From contig NW_004457632.1 of NCBI RefSeq assembly GCF_000313135.1, positions 139,157 to 151,626 of the forward strand: DNA of 12,470 nt, in the 5' to 3' direction. Position numbers and translations under genes: made by a program. Below are positions 1 to 8,100 of the stretch, piece after piece; position 1 is the stretch's first letter; each line of letters begins with the position of its first letter. The notes beneath the pieces are model-generated. The model was not told the origin of the DNA and did not search any database. It worked only from the letters and a program-made list of their open reading frames with translations. Source of the stretch: Acanthamoeba castellanii str. Neff (Eukaryota; Discosea; Longamoebia; Acanthamoebidae).

Positions 1-399
1 GAAGTGGTCCTTGGCGCTGACGTCGAAGCGCTCGACCTGGACGCCGCCCTTGACCACCTCGAGCGCGTAGGCGTGCTTGGGCCGCGCGGCCCACTCGGGC
101 ACGACGTACTCGCCGACGGCTGGCGAGGGGGCGGGGGCGGGGGGCGGTGCCTCTTCATCATCTTTGGTGTCATCTTCTTCGCGCTGACGATGATCGCTGG
201 ATTCATCGATGGATTCGACCACGACGGGGGCGTCTTCATCTTCTTCGATTTTGGCCTTCCCCTTGGGGTCATTCAATTTTGATTTCGGTGCGATTCGCGC
301 CGGGGGTGCTTTGAATCCGCCCTGCGCAGACGAGCGAGGCGGTGGAGGCTGCATTGACACTGCGCCGGATGGTGACGATGAGCCGCGCTCGCCTTCCAT
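1..399 (-). CDS. FHA-domain protein, kanadaptin (SLC4A1AP)/NIPP1-like, N-terminal part
   Basis: Open frame on the minus strand from an ATG at 399-397 to the window edge: 133 codons, no stop and no intron seen. The first ~95 residues are low complexity: Pro/Ser/Ala-rich, then acidic (EEDEDAP, then REEDDTKDDEE), then a Pro-rich run. From about residue 101 it reads VPEWAARPKHAYALEVVKGG, then VERFDVSAKDHF. This matches the entry into the FHA domain of kanadaptin and NIPP1 homologues, where a P-x-W motif precedes a Leu/Glu-Val-x-Lys-Gly strand and the Phe-Gly-Arg phosphothreonine-binding loop follows at once; that loop lies outside the window. FHA domains bind phosphothreonine peptides. Kanadaptin is a nuclear, splicing-associated protein and NIPP1 a nuclear PP1 regulator. 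The acidic lead-in slightly favours kanadaptin, but the fragment cannot decide. The gene diverges from the MGM101-like gene. Confidence 0.68.
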   Translation of the reverse strand, partial: MEGERGSSSPSGAVSMQPPPPRSSAQGGFKAPPARIAPKSKLNDPKGKAKIEEDEDAPVVVESIDESSDHRQREEDDTKDDEEAPPPAPAPSPAVGEYVVPEWAARPKHAYALEVVKGGVQVERFDVSAKDHF

Positions 400-565
400 C
401 TTTCTTTTTCTTTCCTTTGTCCAAATAAAACAAACCACCAGTTTCCTGTCTTTTTGAAATGGAATTGAAAATGTTTCGAAAAAGTTTAGGAAACCTAAGA
501 AACTGCACTTCGAGGAACAACGAAAAGTGGACAACGTTGGGCTGGTTTCATCTTGTTGTTGAGAG
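400..565. promoter_or_regulatory. Divergent intergenic region (putative shared promoter)
   Basis: These 166 bp lie between two start codons that point away from each other (FHA gene at 399, MGM101-like gene at 566). They must hold both 5' UTRs and both core promoters. The DNA is clearly more AT-rich than the flanking exons. I see no convincing TATA box. The role is inferred from gene orientation only. Confidence 0.6.
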
Positions 566-1936
566 ATGCAACGAACGATGATGCGCGGCGGACTGAATCG
601 AGGAGCATCGGCGGTAATTAGGACGTCACGATCGAGCAGCGGTGCGAGTCGCCTGACTGCATTGTCGGTGCCCCTCAGTTCCGATTCAAGTGCGGTCAGG
701 CCCCTCAGGCTAGGCGCTCTGCAGCAGCGCGGCTATGCACGACGTCGTGCCTTCCCTTTCGTTGATGTACGCTCTTCTCTTCCAACTCCACAATTAGCCT
801 CAATCTTGCTCTTACACATTGACACGTCGGTTCAGGCCCAAATGGCGATGAACGATGAAGGTGGAGCTGAAGAAGATAATGAAACAGAGGATGATGAAGA
901 TGAGGATTACGCCGATGATGGAGAGACCACACAATATTCACCCTTCTTCGGCAATGCCGCCGCCGCCCCTGCTGCGCAGCCACGACACACCGAGAACTCG
1001 TTCGACGGCATCTCCACGCGGGCCTTCCCGCGCAAGGTGGCCGACCGGCTCGTGGCGCCCGTCGACCCCAACATCGTCGAGATCAAGCCCGACGGCACCG
1101 TCTACCTGCCCGAGATCATGTACCGCCGCATCCTCAACTCGGCCTTCGGCCCCGGCGGCTGGGCGCTCATGCCGCGCGGCCCGGCCACGCACGGCGACAA
1201 GTTCCTCACCCGCGAGTGGGCGCTCTTCTGCCACGGCCGCTTCGTCGCCCAGGCCAGCGGCGAGAGCGAGATGTACGCGGCGACCGCACACGCACACACT
1301 CACCACCCGCCACATCCTGCCACACGCCTAACCCATTGTGTGTGTCGTGTGTCGTGTGTGGTTCTGTGCAGGCTGACGTCGTTCACGGGGCCGGCGACGG
1401 CGCTTGAGGGCGTCAAGTCGCAGGCGCTGGTGCGGTGCTGCAAGGACCTTGGCGTGGCGAGCGAGCTGTGGGACATGGCCTACGTGACCGACTGGAAGAA
1501 CAAGTACGCCGTGGCCGTGTGGTGCGAGAACCAGAAGACGGGCCAGAAGAAGACCCTCTACCGACGCCTGGACCGTCCGCCCTTCCCCTACCCGTGGAAG
1601 GAGTCCCAGTTGACCACCAGCACTGCCGCCTCCTCGCCTTCTTCTTCGTCTTCATCATCGCCGGCGCCCAAAACTTCGACTTCTGCCGCCACCTCATCGT
1701 CGTCAGCCACTTCTGCGGGGGCGGCCAAGGCCGCGTATTCAACGGCAGCGGAGCCGTTCGACATGGAGGCCCTGCTGCCGCGGGAGCTGAAGAAGTTCGC
1801 CGGCAAGCGGTGGAGCGAGGTGGTCAGCACGGACGAGGGCCAAAAGTACCTGGACTACATCGCCAACAACTTTGAGGGCGCGGCCCGCGGTCTCGCCCAG
1901 CGCGCACTCGACTCCCACCACGCCTCCCGCAAGTGA
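566..1936 (+). CDS. MGM101: MGM101-like mitochondrial genome maintenance protein
   Basis: Predicted exons 566-766, 836-1272 and 1372-1936 give 400 residues. Both introns (767-835, 69 nt; 1273-1371, 99 nt) start gtacgc and end cag. Residues 1-60 form a mitochondrial presequence: rich in Arg, Ser and Leu, poor in acids, with a likely cleavage region at RGYARRR. An acidic stretch follows (EEDNETEDDEDED). The MGM101 core spans about 123-287, with family-typical blocks IKPDGTVYLPEIMYRRILN, AFGPGGW, REWALFCHGRF and, after the second splice, ALEGVKSQALVRCCKDLG and ASELWD. Yeast Mgm101 is a Rad52-like single-strand annealing protein of mitochondrial nucleoids needed for mtDNA repair and maintenance. 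After a Ser/Ala linker (about 288-340), a C-terminal piece contains FAGKRWSEVVSTDEGQKYLD. The second splice is well supported because it removes a repeat-like insert from the core. The first is less certain. Both introns are frame-neutral. Confidence 0.9.
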   Translation: MQRTMMRGGLNRGASAVIRTSRSSSGASRLTALSVPLSSDSSAVRPLRLGALQQRGYARRRAFPFVDVRSSLPTPQLASILLLHIDTSVQAQMAMNDEGGAEEDNETEDDEDEDYADDGETTQYSPFFGNAAAAPAAQPRHTENSFDGISTRAFPRKVADRLVAPVDPNIVEIKPDGTVYLPEIMYRRILNSAFGPGGWALMPRGPATHGDKFLTREWALFCHGRFVAQASGESEMYAATAHAHTHHPPHPATRLTHCVCRVSCVVLCRLTSFTGPATALEGVKSQALVRCCKDLGVASELWDMAYVTDWKNKYAVAVWCENQKTGQKKTLYRRLDRPPFPYPWKESQLTTSTAASSPSSSSSSSPAPKTSTSAATSSSSATSAGAAKAAYSTAAEPFDMEALLPRELKKFAGKRWSEVVSTDEGQKYLDYIANNFEGAARGLAQRALDSHHASRK

Positions 1937-2025
1937 AAGCACCTCTCACACCACCGCCACGATGAAAATAGGTAATAACATTTTGTGTGACACATGAAGA
2001 CGAAAGGAAAGAGGGTAGGTTGGCT
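1937..2025. other. Convergent 3' spacer between MGM101-like and PIG-Q genes
   Basis: Only 89 bp separate the TGA of the plus-strand gene (1934-1936) from the TGA of the minus-strand gene (2026-2028). Both 3' UTRs and cleavage sites must fall in or overlap here. I see no perfect AATAAA on either strand; the plus strand has an A-rich stretch (gatgaaaataggtaataaca) that could serve. The mRNAs may overlap tail to tail. Confidence 0.55.
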
Positions 2026-5000
2026 TCAGGTGGCGATCATGATGTCGCCCACGAGGAACCGCGAGAGGAGCGTCTGCGGCGAGTAGCGCCTGACGACGTC
2101 CCGCAGCGCCCGGGTGTAGTGGTAAAACAGCGCGCCCAGCGCCATTGTGCGGCTCTGTAAGGTTCACAAAACATGTCCGTCAACTCCCGCACGACACACG
2201 ACGCGACACACAGCACACGCCGCAATCGTCGTAATTCCTTCGCCGCCCTTCACACACGACGCACACTACGCACACGCACACGCACACGACACACAGAAGG
2301 GGGACGTACGTGAAGGACGAGATAAGAGGCACGGCGGGCAGCGTCCTGCGGCACCGCTAGAGCCGAAAACGAAACGCCGCCTGAAGGTTTTCGTTGCGTG
2401 AGAAAGAACGAAAGAGACAAAGGCGAAAGCGAAGGTGAATGTGGGGAGGGGGGAGGCGCACTGGGGAGAGACTTGGGGTCGGAGAGGGAGAGGAAGAGGG
2501 AGTAGAGGGGGAAGTGGTTGAGGCCCTCGGTGAGGAAGGCGAGCGCGGCGTAGAGGCAGAGGACCAGCAGGCGGAGCACCCCGAAGTAGAGGTAGAACAC
2601 GAAGGTGGTAGGCAGGAGGAAGAAGATGACCGTGAACAGCAGCGTGCCCAGGAGCAGCTGGTCCACGTCATACGAATACGAATCGATCCGCTGCCGCAGC
2701 ACGTTCCGCTTCTTGCCTGCGTGCGTGTCGTTAGTGGCGTAAGTTGTATGACACACGACACACACGACACACACGACACACACACGACACGAGCGAAGGC
2801 AGTACCGCGGAAGAGTTTCCACAGGGAGGAGAGGATGTGCAGCATGATGGCGTAGAAGCGGGCGGAGACGGTGTAGAAGTAGAAGACGTGGATGGTGAAG
2901 AAGGAGACCATGTCCGACAGCAGCGCGAGCGTCATCGTGAGGCCCATGAGGCCAGCCAACGACGCCACCCGCAGTAGCGATGGCAAATAGGGCAGCAGTC
3001 CTGCGCGTCATTCGGGTTAGCAAATGCATGTGTCGTGTCGCTGCGTGTCGTGTATATCGTGTCGTGTGTGTGTGTGCCGTGTGTGCCGTGTGTGCCGCGT
3101 GTGCCGCGTGTGCCGTGTGTGCCGTGTGTCGTGCGGTGTTACCGGCTGTGACGACGGTCCATGAGTCGATGAGGTAGAGGAAGACAGCGCCCAGGGCATC
3201 GCTCAGCTGCGGGTTGAGTTTGACGCCTCCGGGCTGGTTCATGAGGAAGATGACGCCGCCGCGGAGCGGTTCGCACCAGAGGTCCTCGTAGTCGGAGGCG
3301 GAGATCTCCTGCGCGAGCCAGTCCGCCGAGCTCCACGCGACAAACACGAACAAGACGCCGGCGAGGGCGTCGATCGTCATCAGCCAGAACGCGTTGGCCA
3401 GGCTCACTTCCACGACTCGCCGCTTCTGTCGCAGAGTCAAAATGGTTAGGACCGCACACGCACACGCACACACGCACTACGGTGGGAGCAGGTACAGGGG
3501 TGTGCTGCCATGGGTTGTGATGGTCCCGACTGAGGTAGGTCCACTGCGCGACGCACTGCCGCAGGCTGCGCAGGCGGAGGTCGAGCTGGCGGCCCACGGC
3601 TGTGGCCTGCTTGATGCGCAGGAGCGAGGTCAGGCCGAACGGGACCGAGAGGTCGAGCAGCCACAGCAGCGGAACGAAGAGCCACCGATCGCAGGCGGCC
3701 GCCAGCGCAGCCAGCGCATTCCACACGCCCCGGTGCGCATAGCCTCTGCTGGCCTGCAGCGCCATTCTCAGTCTTGCTGGCGCGCAGTGAGAACCAGAGA
3801 GAGCGGCGAGTGGTACGAACCATCGATGACAGGGCAGCGCACGACGTGGGGGTGGCAGCGTCGGGGTGCGCGAGCGTATGGATCAGCATGGCACCAACCA
3901 ACCACGCGCTGGGGAGAAAAGAAACACAACACACAACACACACGCCAAGAGCAAGTTGATGAGGTTGCCGAGAACGAGCTTGTCGGGTACTCAAGTGGCG
4001 CGCACGCACCTGTTGATCTGCTGCACATGGCGATCCAGGCCGGTGTCCCCTTCCCCAGCTGCACTAGCTGGTGGCGGTGGTGGTTCGTCCTGTGGGCCAA
4101 CGAGAATGGTGCACGGCACAATCAATCCATCGTCGCGTTCAGAATGGGCAACGCGAAAAGGAGAGGGGCGAGTACTACTCGTGGCGTCAAGACCTCGTCG
4201 TCGCGGTCCATCGGGAGTGGCTCTGTCGTGAGGAAGTGACCGGATTGGGACGCCGGGGGCTCGTAGAGGATCACCTGCGTTGTGATGTGCTCTTCGCCGC
4301 GGTGCCTTTTGGGTGCGTTAGATCAGACATCAGACATCAGACATCATTCTGTCCATGACCGTGGATTGCTGGTGCGTTTGTTTGATGAAGTGGTGTCATA
4401 CGTACTTGCAACGGTGCAAGACCTCGGCCACGTACGGCAGCGGTTCGTCCTGCTGCAACCCAGTCTTCGGAACGATAACACACACCCGGGCACGTGCAAA
4501 CGCGACATGGGCAGGTGAGCAACACCCCACCACACGCGGGCTGGTGTGCATGCGAGGAGAGTACCGAGTAGTCGAGTCTGATCCACAGCTCTCGACCGCC
4601 GGCTGTCTTCTTCTTCGTCTCCTAGAAAGAACCATCAACCACGTAGCCGGGTGAGCACGCTCTCGAGGTGCATGATGGGTGAGGTGGGGTACCCGGGTCA
4701 GGGAGCTCCCAGGACCCAACGTGCCCAGCACCGCAAGGGAGGACAGGCCGTCGATGGCCTCTGGCGCTGTGGCTCTCTGCAGCGCTTGCTCTGCGGCCTC
4801 TTCTGACTAGTACTCGCAAGAGCAAAATAATCAACAATCAATCAATAAATAAAATCAACTGTTGTGGAAGTACCTTGGCGGCTACGGTGGCAACCACGGT
4901 CACGACGAGGTGCTGGCTATCTGCAGCAGAATGCCACCAACCAACCAGGAACCTCTTGCATTCGATTTGCTTTGTCACATCTGGTGGTGGGGCCTCAAAT

Positions 5001-5095
5001 GTGCCATCAGCACCTTCTTTTCTTCTGGGCCACCACAGTTGCACCAACGTGGCCTCAGACCCTTCTCGTTCATCTTCGCTTGTGCGCTCTTCCAT
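2026..5095 (-). CDS. PIGQ: PIG-Q/GPI1, GPI-GlcNAc transferase subunit
   Basis: Predicted exons in coding order: 5095-4874, 4797-4693, 4621-4565, 4452-4402, 4274-4179, 4089-4010, 3908-3821, 3753-3496, 3425-3143, 3000-2806, 2716-2462, 2380-2310, 2154-2026, about 629 residues. PIG-Q/GPI1 is a multi-pass ER membrane subunit of the complex that moves GlcNAc from UDP-GlcNAc to phosphatidylinositol, step one of GPI-anchor synthesis. The N-terminus has FLVGWWHSAADSQ (family type LVGRW); exon 5 has VILYEPP. The conserved C-terminal half holds FLMNQPGGVKLN, LALLSDMVSFFTIHVFYFYT, LSSLWKLFRGKKRNVLRQR, DSYSYDVDQLLLGTLLF and LLPTT, with several hydrophobic segments, then LPSGVSF and a last exon with ALFYHYTRALRDVV. 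Codon phases close across all exons from 4452 downward. Less certain: the exon 2 acceptor (AAGAG before GCC fits the frame; the CAG five bases earlier does not), the 3821 donor (gttcgt) and the 3495 donor. The ATG at 5095 lies 62 bp after the VPS15 stop. Confidence 0.9.
2251..2295. repeat. Intronic CA-rich simple repeat
   Basis: CACACGA and ACACGC units inside the last PIG-Q intron (2155-2309), just after the donor in the sense direction. On the transcribed strand the tract is GT-rich. Confidence 0.7.
2751..2790. repeat. Intronic CACACGACA repeat
   Basis: Tandem (CA)n-CGA units within PIG-Q intron 2717-2805. The tract takes up almost half of the 89-nt intron and lies between the donor and the branch-like CTAAC near the acceptor. 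Confidence 0.75.
3068..3129. repeat. Intronic 9-bp tandem repeat (TGTGTGCCG)
   Basis: About six to seven copies of a 9-bp unit, with a T/C change (ccgtgtgtg versus ccgcgtgtg) in the middle copies, inside PIG-Q intron 3001-3142. The plus strand is GT-rich, so the sense pre-mRNA is CA-rich, opposite to the neighbouring 2751-2790 tract of the same gene. Confidence 0.8.
4322..4346. repeat. 7-bp tandem repeat (ATCAGAC)
   Basis: Three full copies plus a partial fourth of ATCAGAC in the PIG-Q intron 4275-4401. It sits directly upstream, in the sense direction, of the predicted CTAAC branch point (plus-strand gttag at 4318-4322). Confidence 0.8.
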
Positions 5096-5157
5096 CTTTC
5101 AACAAAACAAAACACAATAAATTAAATCATTTTTGTAACCTCTCTTCTCTTTTCCAC
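5096..5157 (-). promoter_or_regulatory. 62-bp VPS15-to-PIG-Q intergenic spacer
   Basis: The gap between the VPS15 stop (5160-5158) and the PIG-Q ATG (5097-5095 region, start base 5095) is AT-rich, in contrast to the exons on both sides. It must contain the VPS15 3' end and the PIG-Q 5' UTR, and at least part of the PIG-Q promoter would have to lie here or within the VPS15 last exon. No AATAAA is seen on the sense strand. Function inferred from position. Confidence 0.5.
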
Positions 5158-8100
5158 TTACTTCCACACCTTGATGACGCCGTCGCGCGAGCCGGAGATG
5201 AGCAGCCGCGTGGGCAGCTCGAGCACCTCGACGTCGGTGATGGCGTCGTTGTGGTGGATGGGCGGTGGTCGCTGCTTGCCGCTGCTCAGCACTACCCGCG
5301 GGCTCTCGGCCGACGCGCCGCCTCCGGATGACGACGACGCGCCCGATGACGTCGACGACGACAGCGTCGACGAAGATAGCGACGATGCAGGCGAGGCGTG
5401 CGCGGAGGCCAATGATGAGAGGAGCGTGGGCGGCGGCGTCTCGATGAAGTAGGTCGTGGGTCCGGCCGTCTGGGTGCTGTAGACGGGCAGCTGGGCCGGC
5501 GATGCGGACGAGTGCGACGGCCCGGAGATGACGAACGACTTGGACACGTTGGTGAGGTCCCAGTAGCGAATGCAGCGGTCGGTGCCGGCCGTGATGACGT
5601 AGTTGGGCGAGCCCGACATGGCGTCGCTTGGACCCGACAGGATCGCACGCATTGACGACTCGCTGTTCAGCACCTGGTTGTGTGTGTTCGTTCAGCACAT
5701 GATCTGCCGCTGTGTGTTGTGTGTGTTGTGTGTGTGCGCGCGTGTGTGTGTGTGTGTGTGTGGTGTCGCGCGTAGTACCTGACGTTGCAGGTCCTCCGTG
5801 CCAAAGTCGAGCGACTGCGACTTGTGCAGCGTGGCCGAGCCGGGCAGGGGTGCCTGGTGGTTGTGCGCGCCGAACTCGGGCACGATCTTGAACACCTGCC
5901 TCGACACGGTGCTCTCGATATCCCACATGTCGACCTGATTGTCGCCGTTGGCCGCGAAGAAGTAGGGCGACGACAGCGCGTAGAGCGGCTTGTTCGCCGC
6001 GGGGGACGGGGCCATTCGGTGCACGTTGCGCTTGGCGGCGTCGGCGTGCCGCCAGGTCTTGACCGGGATCGAGAACCGCAGGTCCCAACACGTGTAGTAC
6101 CCGCGCGACGTGGCCGTCACGAGCCAGTTGCGTCCGGCGTCGATGACGAACGTCTTGAGCACGCCCAGCTCGGGGCCGTTGCGCATCTCGCAGATCTCCC
6201 GCTTCTGCCGCAGGTCCCACACGTGAATGTAGCCCTTGCCTGGTAGAACAGTCAGCACTGTGTGAGTGCAGCGCAACACACACACGCCCCATGCCGCATG
6301 GGCGGTGGTGGGTACCGGTGGCGTAGATCAGGACGGACTGGGAGTCGGTGTTGAAGTGGTCGATGGCGACTACGGGACCCTGCACCTTGTCCAGGTACTG
6401 CACGGTCGAGACGCCGGTGTAGCGGTTGACCTGGCCCTCCTTCTTGGTGGTGTACTCCACCTTGATGACGTGAATCGACGAGTTGTCCGACCCCGACGCG
6501 ATGGCGTGCGAGTTCTCACAGACCGTGATACACTTGATCTTGCCACCTACGCACATAACACAACTTAGCAATCTAAACACGCGACGCGACGCGACACACA
6601 CACACGACACACACACACACGACACACGACACACGACACACGACACACACACACACGACACCACGACACATACGCAAAGGGTAGAGAGAGGCGAGCACCT
6701 TGTGAGGAGTAGGTGAGCCGGGATCGGTTGGTGACGTTCTTCTGGTTGGTGAGCCGCTGGCAGTCCCAAATCTTGACCGTGCCGTCGTCGGAGCACGAGG
6801 CGAAGAACAGGTTGTCGCGCGTGGCCTTCAACTGGTTGACCGGCCCGTGGTGCTCGTGCAGGTGTGCGACGAGAATGCCCCGCGGCTTCCAGTCCCGCAG
6901 GCTATCGCCGGTGAGCGGCATCGAGCTGCCGTTGTCCATACGCTGCAGGCGCCCCAGATACGCTTCTCCGTAGGCTCGCGCCGCCGTTGGCGCCTGCGCC
7001 TTATCCTGATACCGCCGGCGATCCACCCACGCGTGAGTTCAGCGGGCGTGTCGGGCGATTGAAGTGAGGAAAAGGGGGCGTACGAGCGAGGGGGCGCCGA
7101 TGCCGCCGCCCGGCTGCGCTTGCGAGTATGCGGTGGAGAGGGCGCCGGTCGAGTGCACGGGGATCGTCTTCGACAGCTGCGCGTACTCGTCGCGCCGAGA
7201 CCGGGCCTCGCCCCCGCCCTTCTCCGCCTCCTTCTTGTTCGTCCACAGGTTTTTGCTGCGCCGGGACAAGGGTCAGCAAACACACGACGCGACCAACGAC
7301 ACGACAGACACGACACACGTGCACACGGGGTGCGACACACATAACAATCCCAGGAGGTGGCGGCGGCTCGTACTAGGTAATGGCAGCCGAGGCGTTCTTG
7401 AGGTAGTGGCGCATGAGGAACAGCTTCGACTTCTCCTCGTCTTGCACTCCGCACTCCCTGAGCTTGCTCAGGAATTTGCTGTCAAAGCTCCCCTCTTCGC
7501 CTACGACGAGAGAGAGAGAGAGAACCAGTCTCTTTAGGTCCAGCCGCAAAGCGCGCGAGCGTGCAAAGGGTGCTCTGCGAGCAGTGGCTGGCTCAGAGGC
7601 ATACCGTCGGGCAGGTTGGATTGCGAGGAGGCCCGGGGCAGTTTGCCTTCGGGTCCGTCGGCTGCGTCTTCCGAAGACGGCTGGCGCGAGGGCTCCGGGG
7701 AGCTTCCGTCCTCCTCCGACAGGATCGGCCCGATGCTGTACAGCGCCTTTTCGAAGTTGCCTCGTGACACCTGCCAATCACCAGGAAAATCGTAAATGAG
7801 CCGCATCACACACACACACACACCACACAACACGCGCACGGCCGTCGATGAGAGGAGAGGAGAGGCTGGCGATGGTACCGGCGATTGCAGGGCCTGGAGC
7901 AGGTTGGACTCGGTGACGTGGACGATGTCGCACTGGAGGAACGGTCGGAGGATGGGGAACAGGAAGCAGAACACGTCGGCCCGCGAGAGCTGCTTCGAGA
8001 TGGCCTCCGTGAGCGCCACAACACCTGCGCAGCGCCCAGAGACCAGTGACCAGGTGTGAGTGCGGGCCATGGCTGGAAGGCACAACGATGGTGGTGTACC

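Noticed and set aside
144..164. Loss of HRD/DFG motifs in VPS15 as a novel kinase death (these numbers are protein residues; catalytic region lies in exon 11076-10890)
   Set aside because: HGD and DFA-like changes at these sites are a known trait of the VPS15 family, not specific to this gene.
1413..1742. Minus-strand Arg/Ser-rich open frame inside MGM101
   Set aside because: Antisense shadow of the MGM101 third exon and its Ser/Ala linker.
2439..2855. Plus-strand open frame rich in Glu, Gly and Val opposite PIG-Q
   Set aside because: It is the antisense of PIG-Q exons 2716-2462 and 3000-2806 and runs straight through predicted introns and repeats. The sense strand has clear family motifs; the antisense has none.
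3068..3129. CRISPR-like array or minisatellite gene from the 9-bp repeat
   Set aside because: Units are short and contiguous with no unique spacers, and the tract lies inside a spliceosomal intron of a eukaryotic gene.
3394..4239. 281-codon plus-strand open frame
   Set aside because: It crosses several PIG-Q exons and introns in antisense. Its length follows from GC-rich codon bias, and no domain is recognisable.
7374..7380. In-frame TAG read as the end of a truncated VPS15
   Set aside because: The TAG overlaps a gtacga donor at 7373. Splicing to 7255 joins TA to C (Tyr), keeps the frame and continues into the linker and WD40 repeats.
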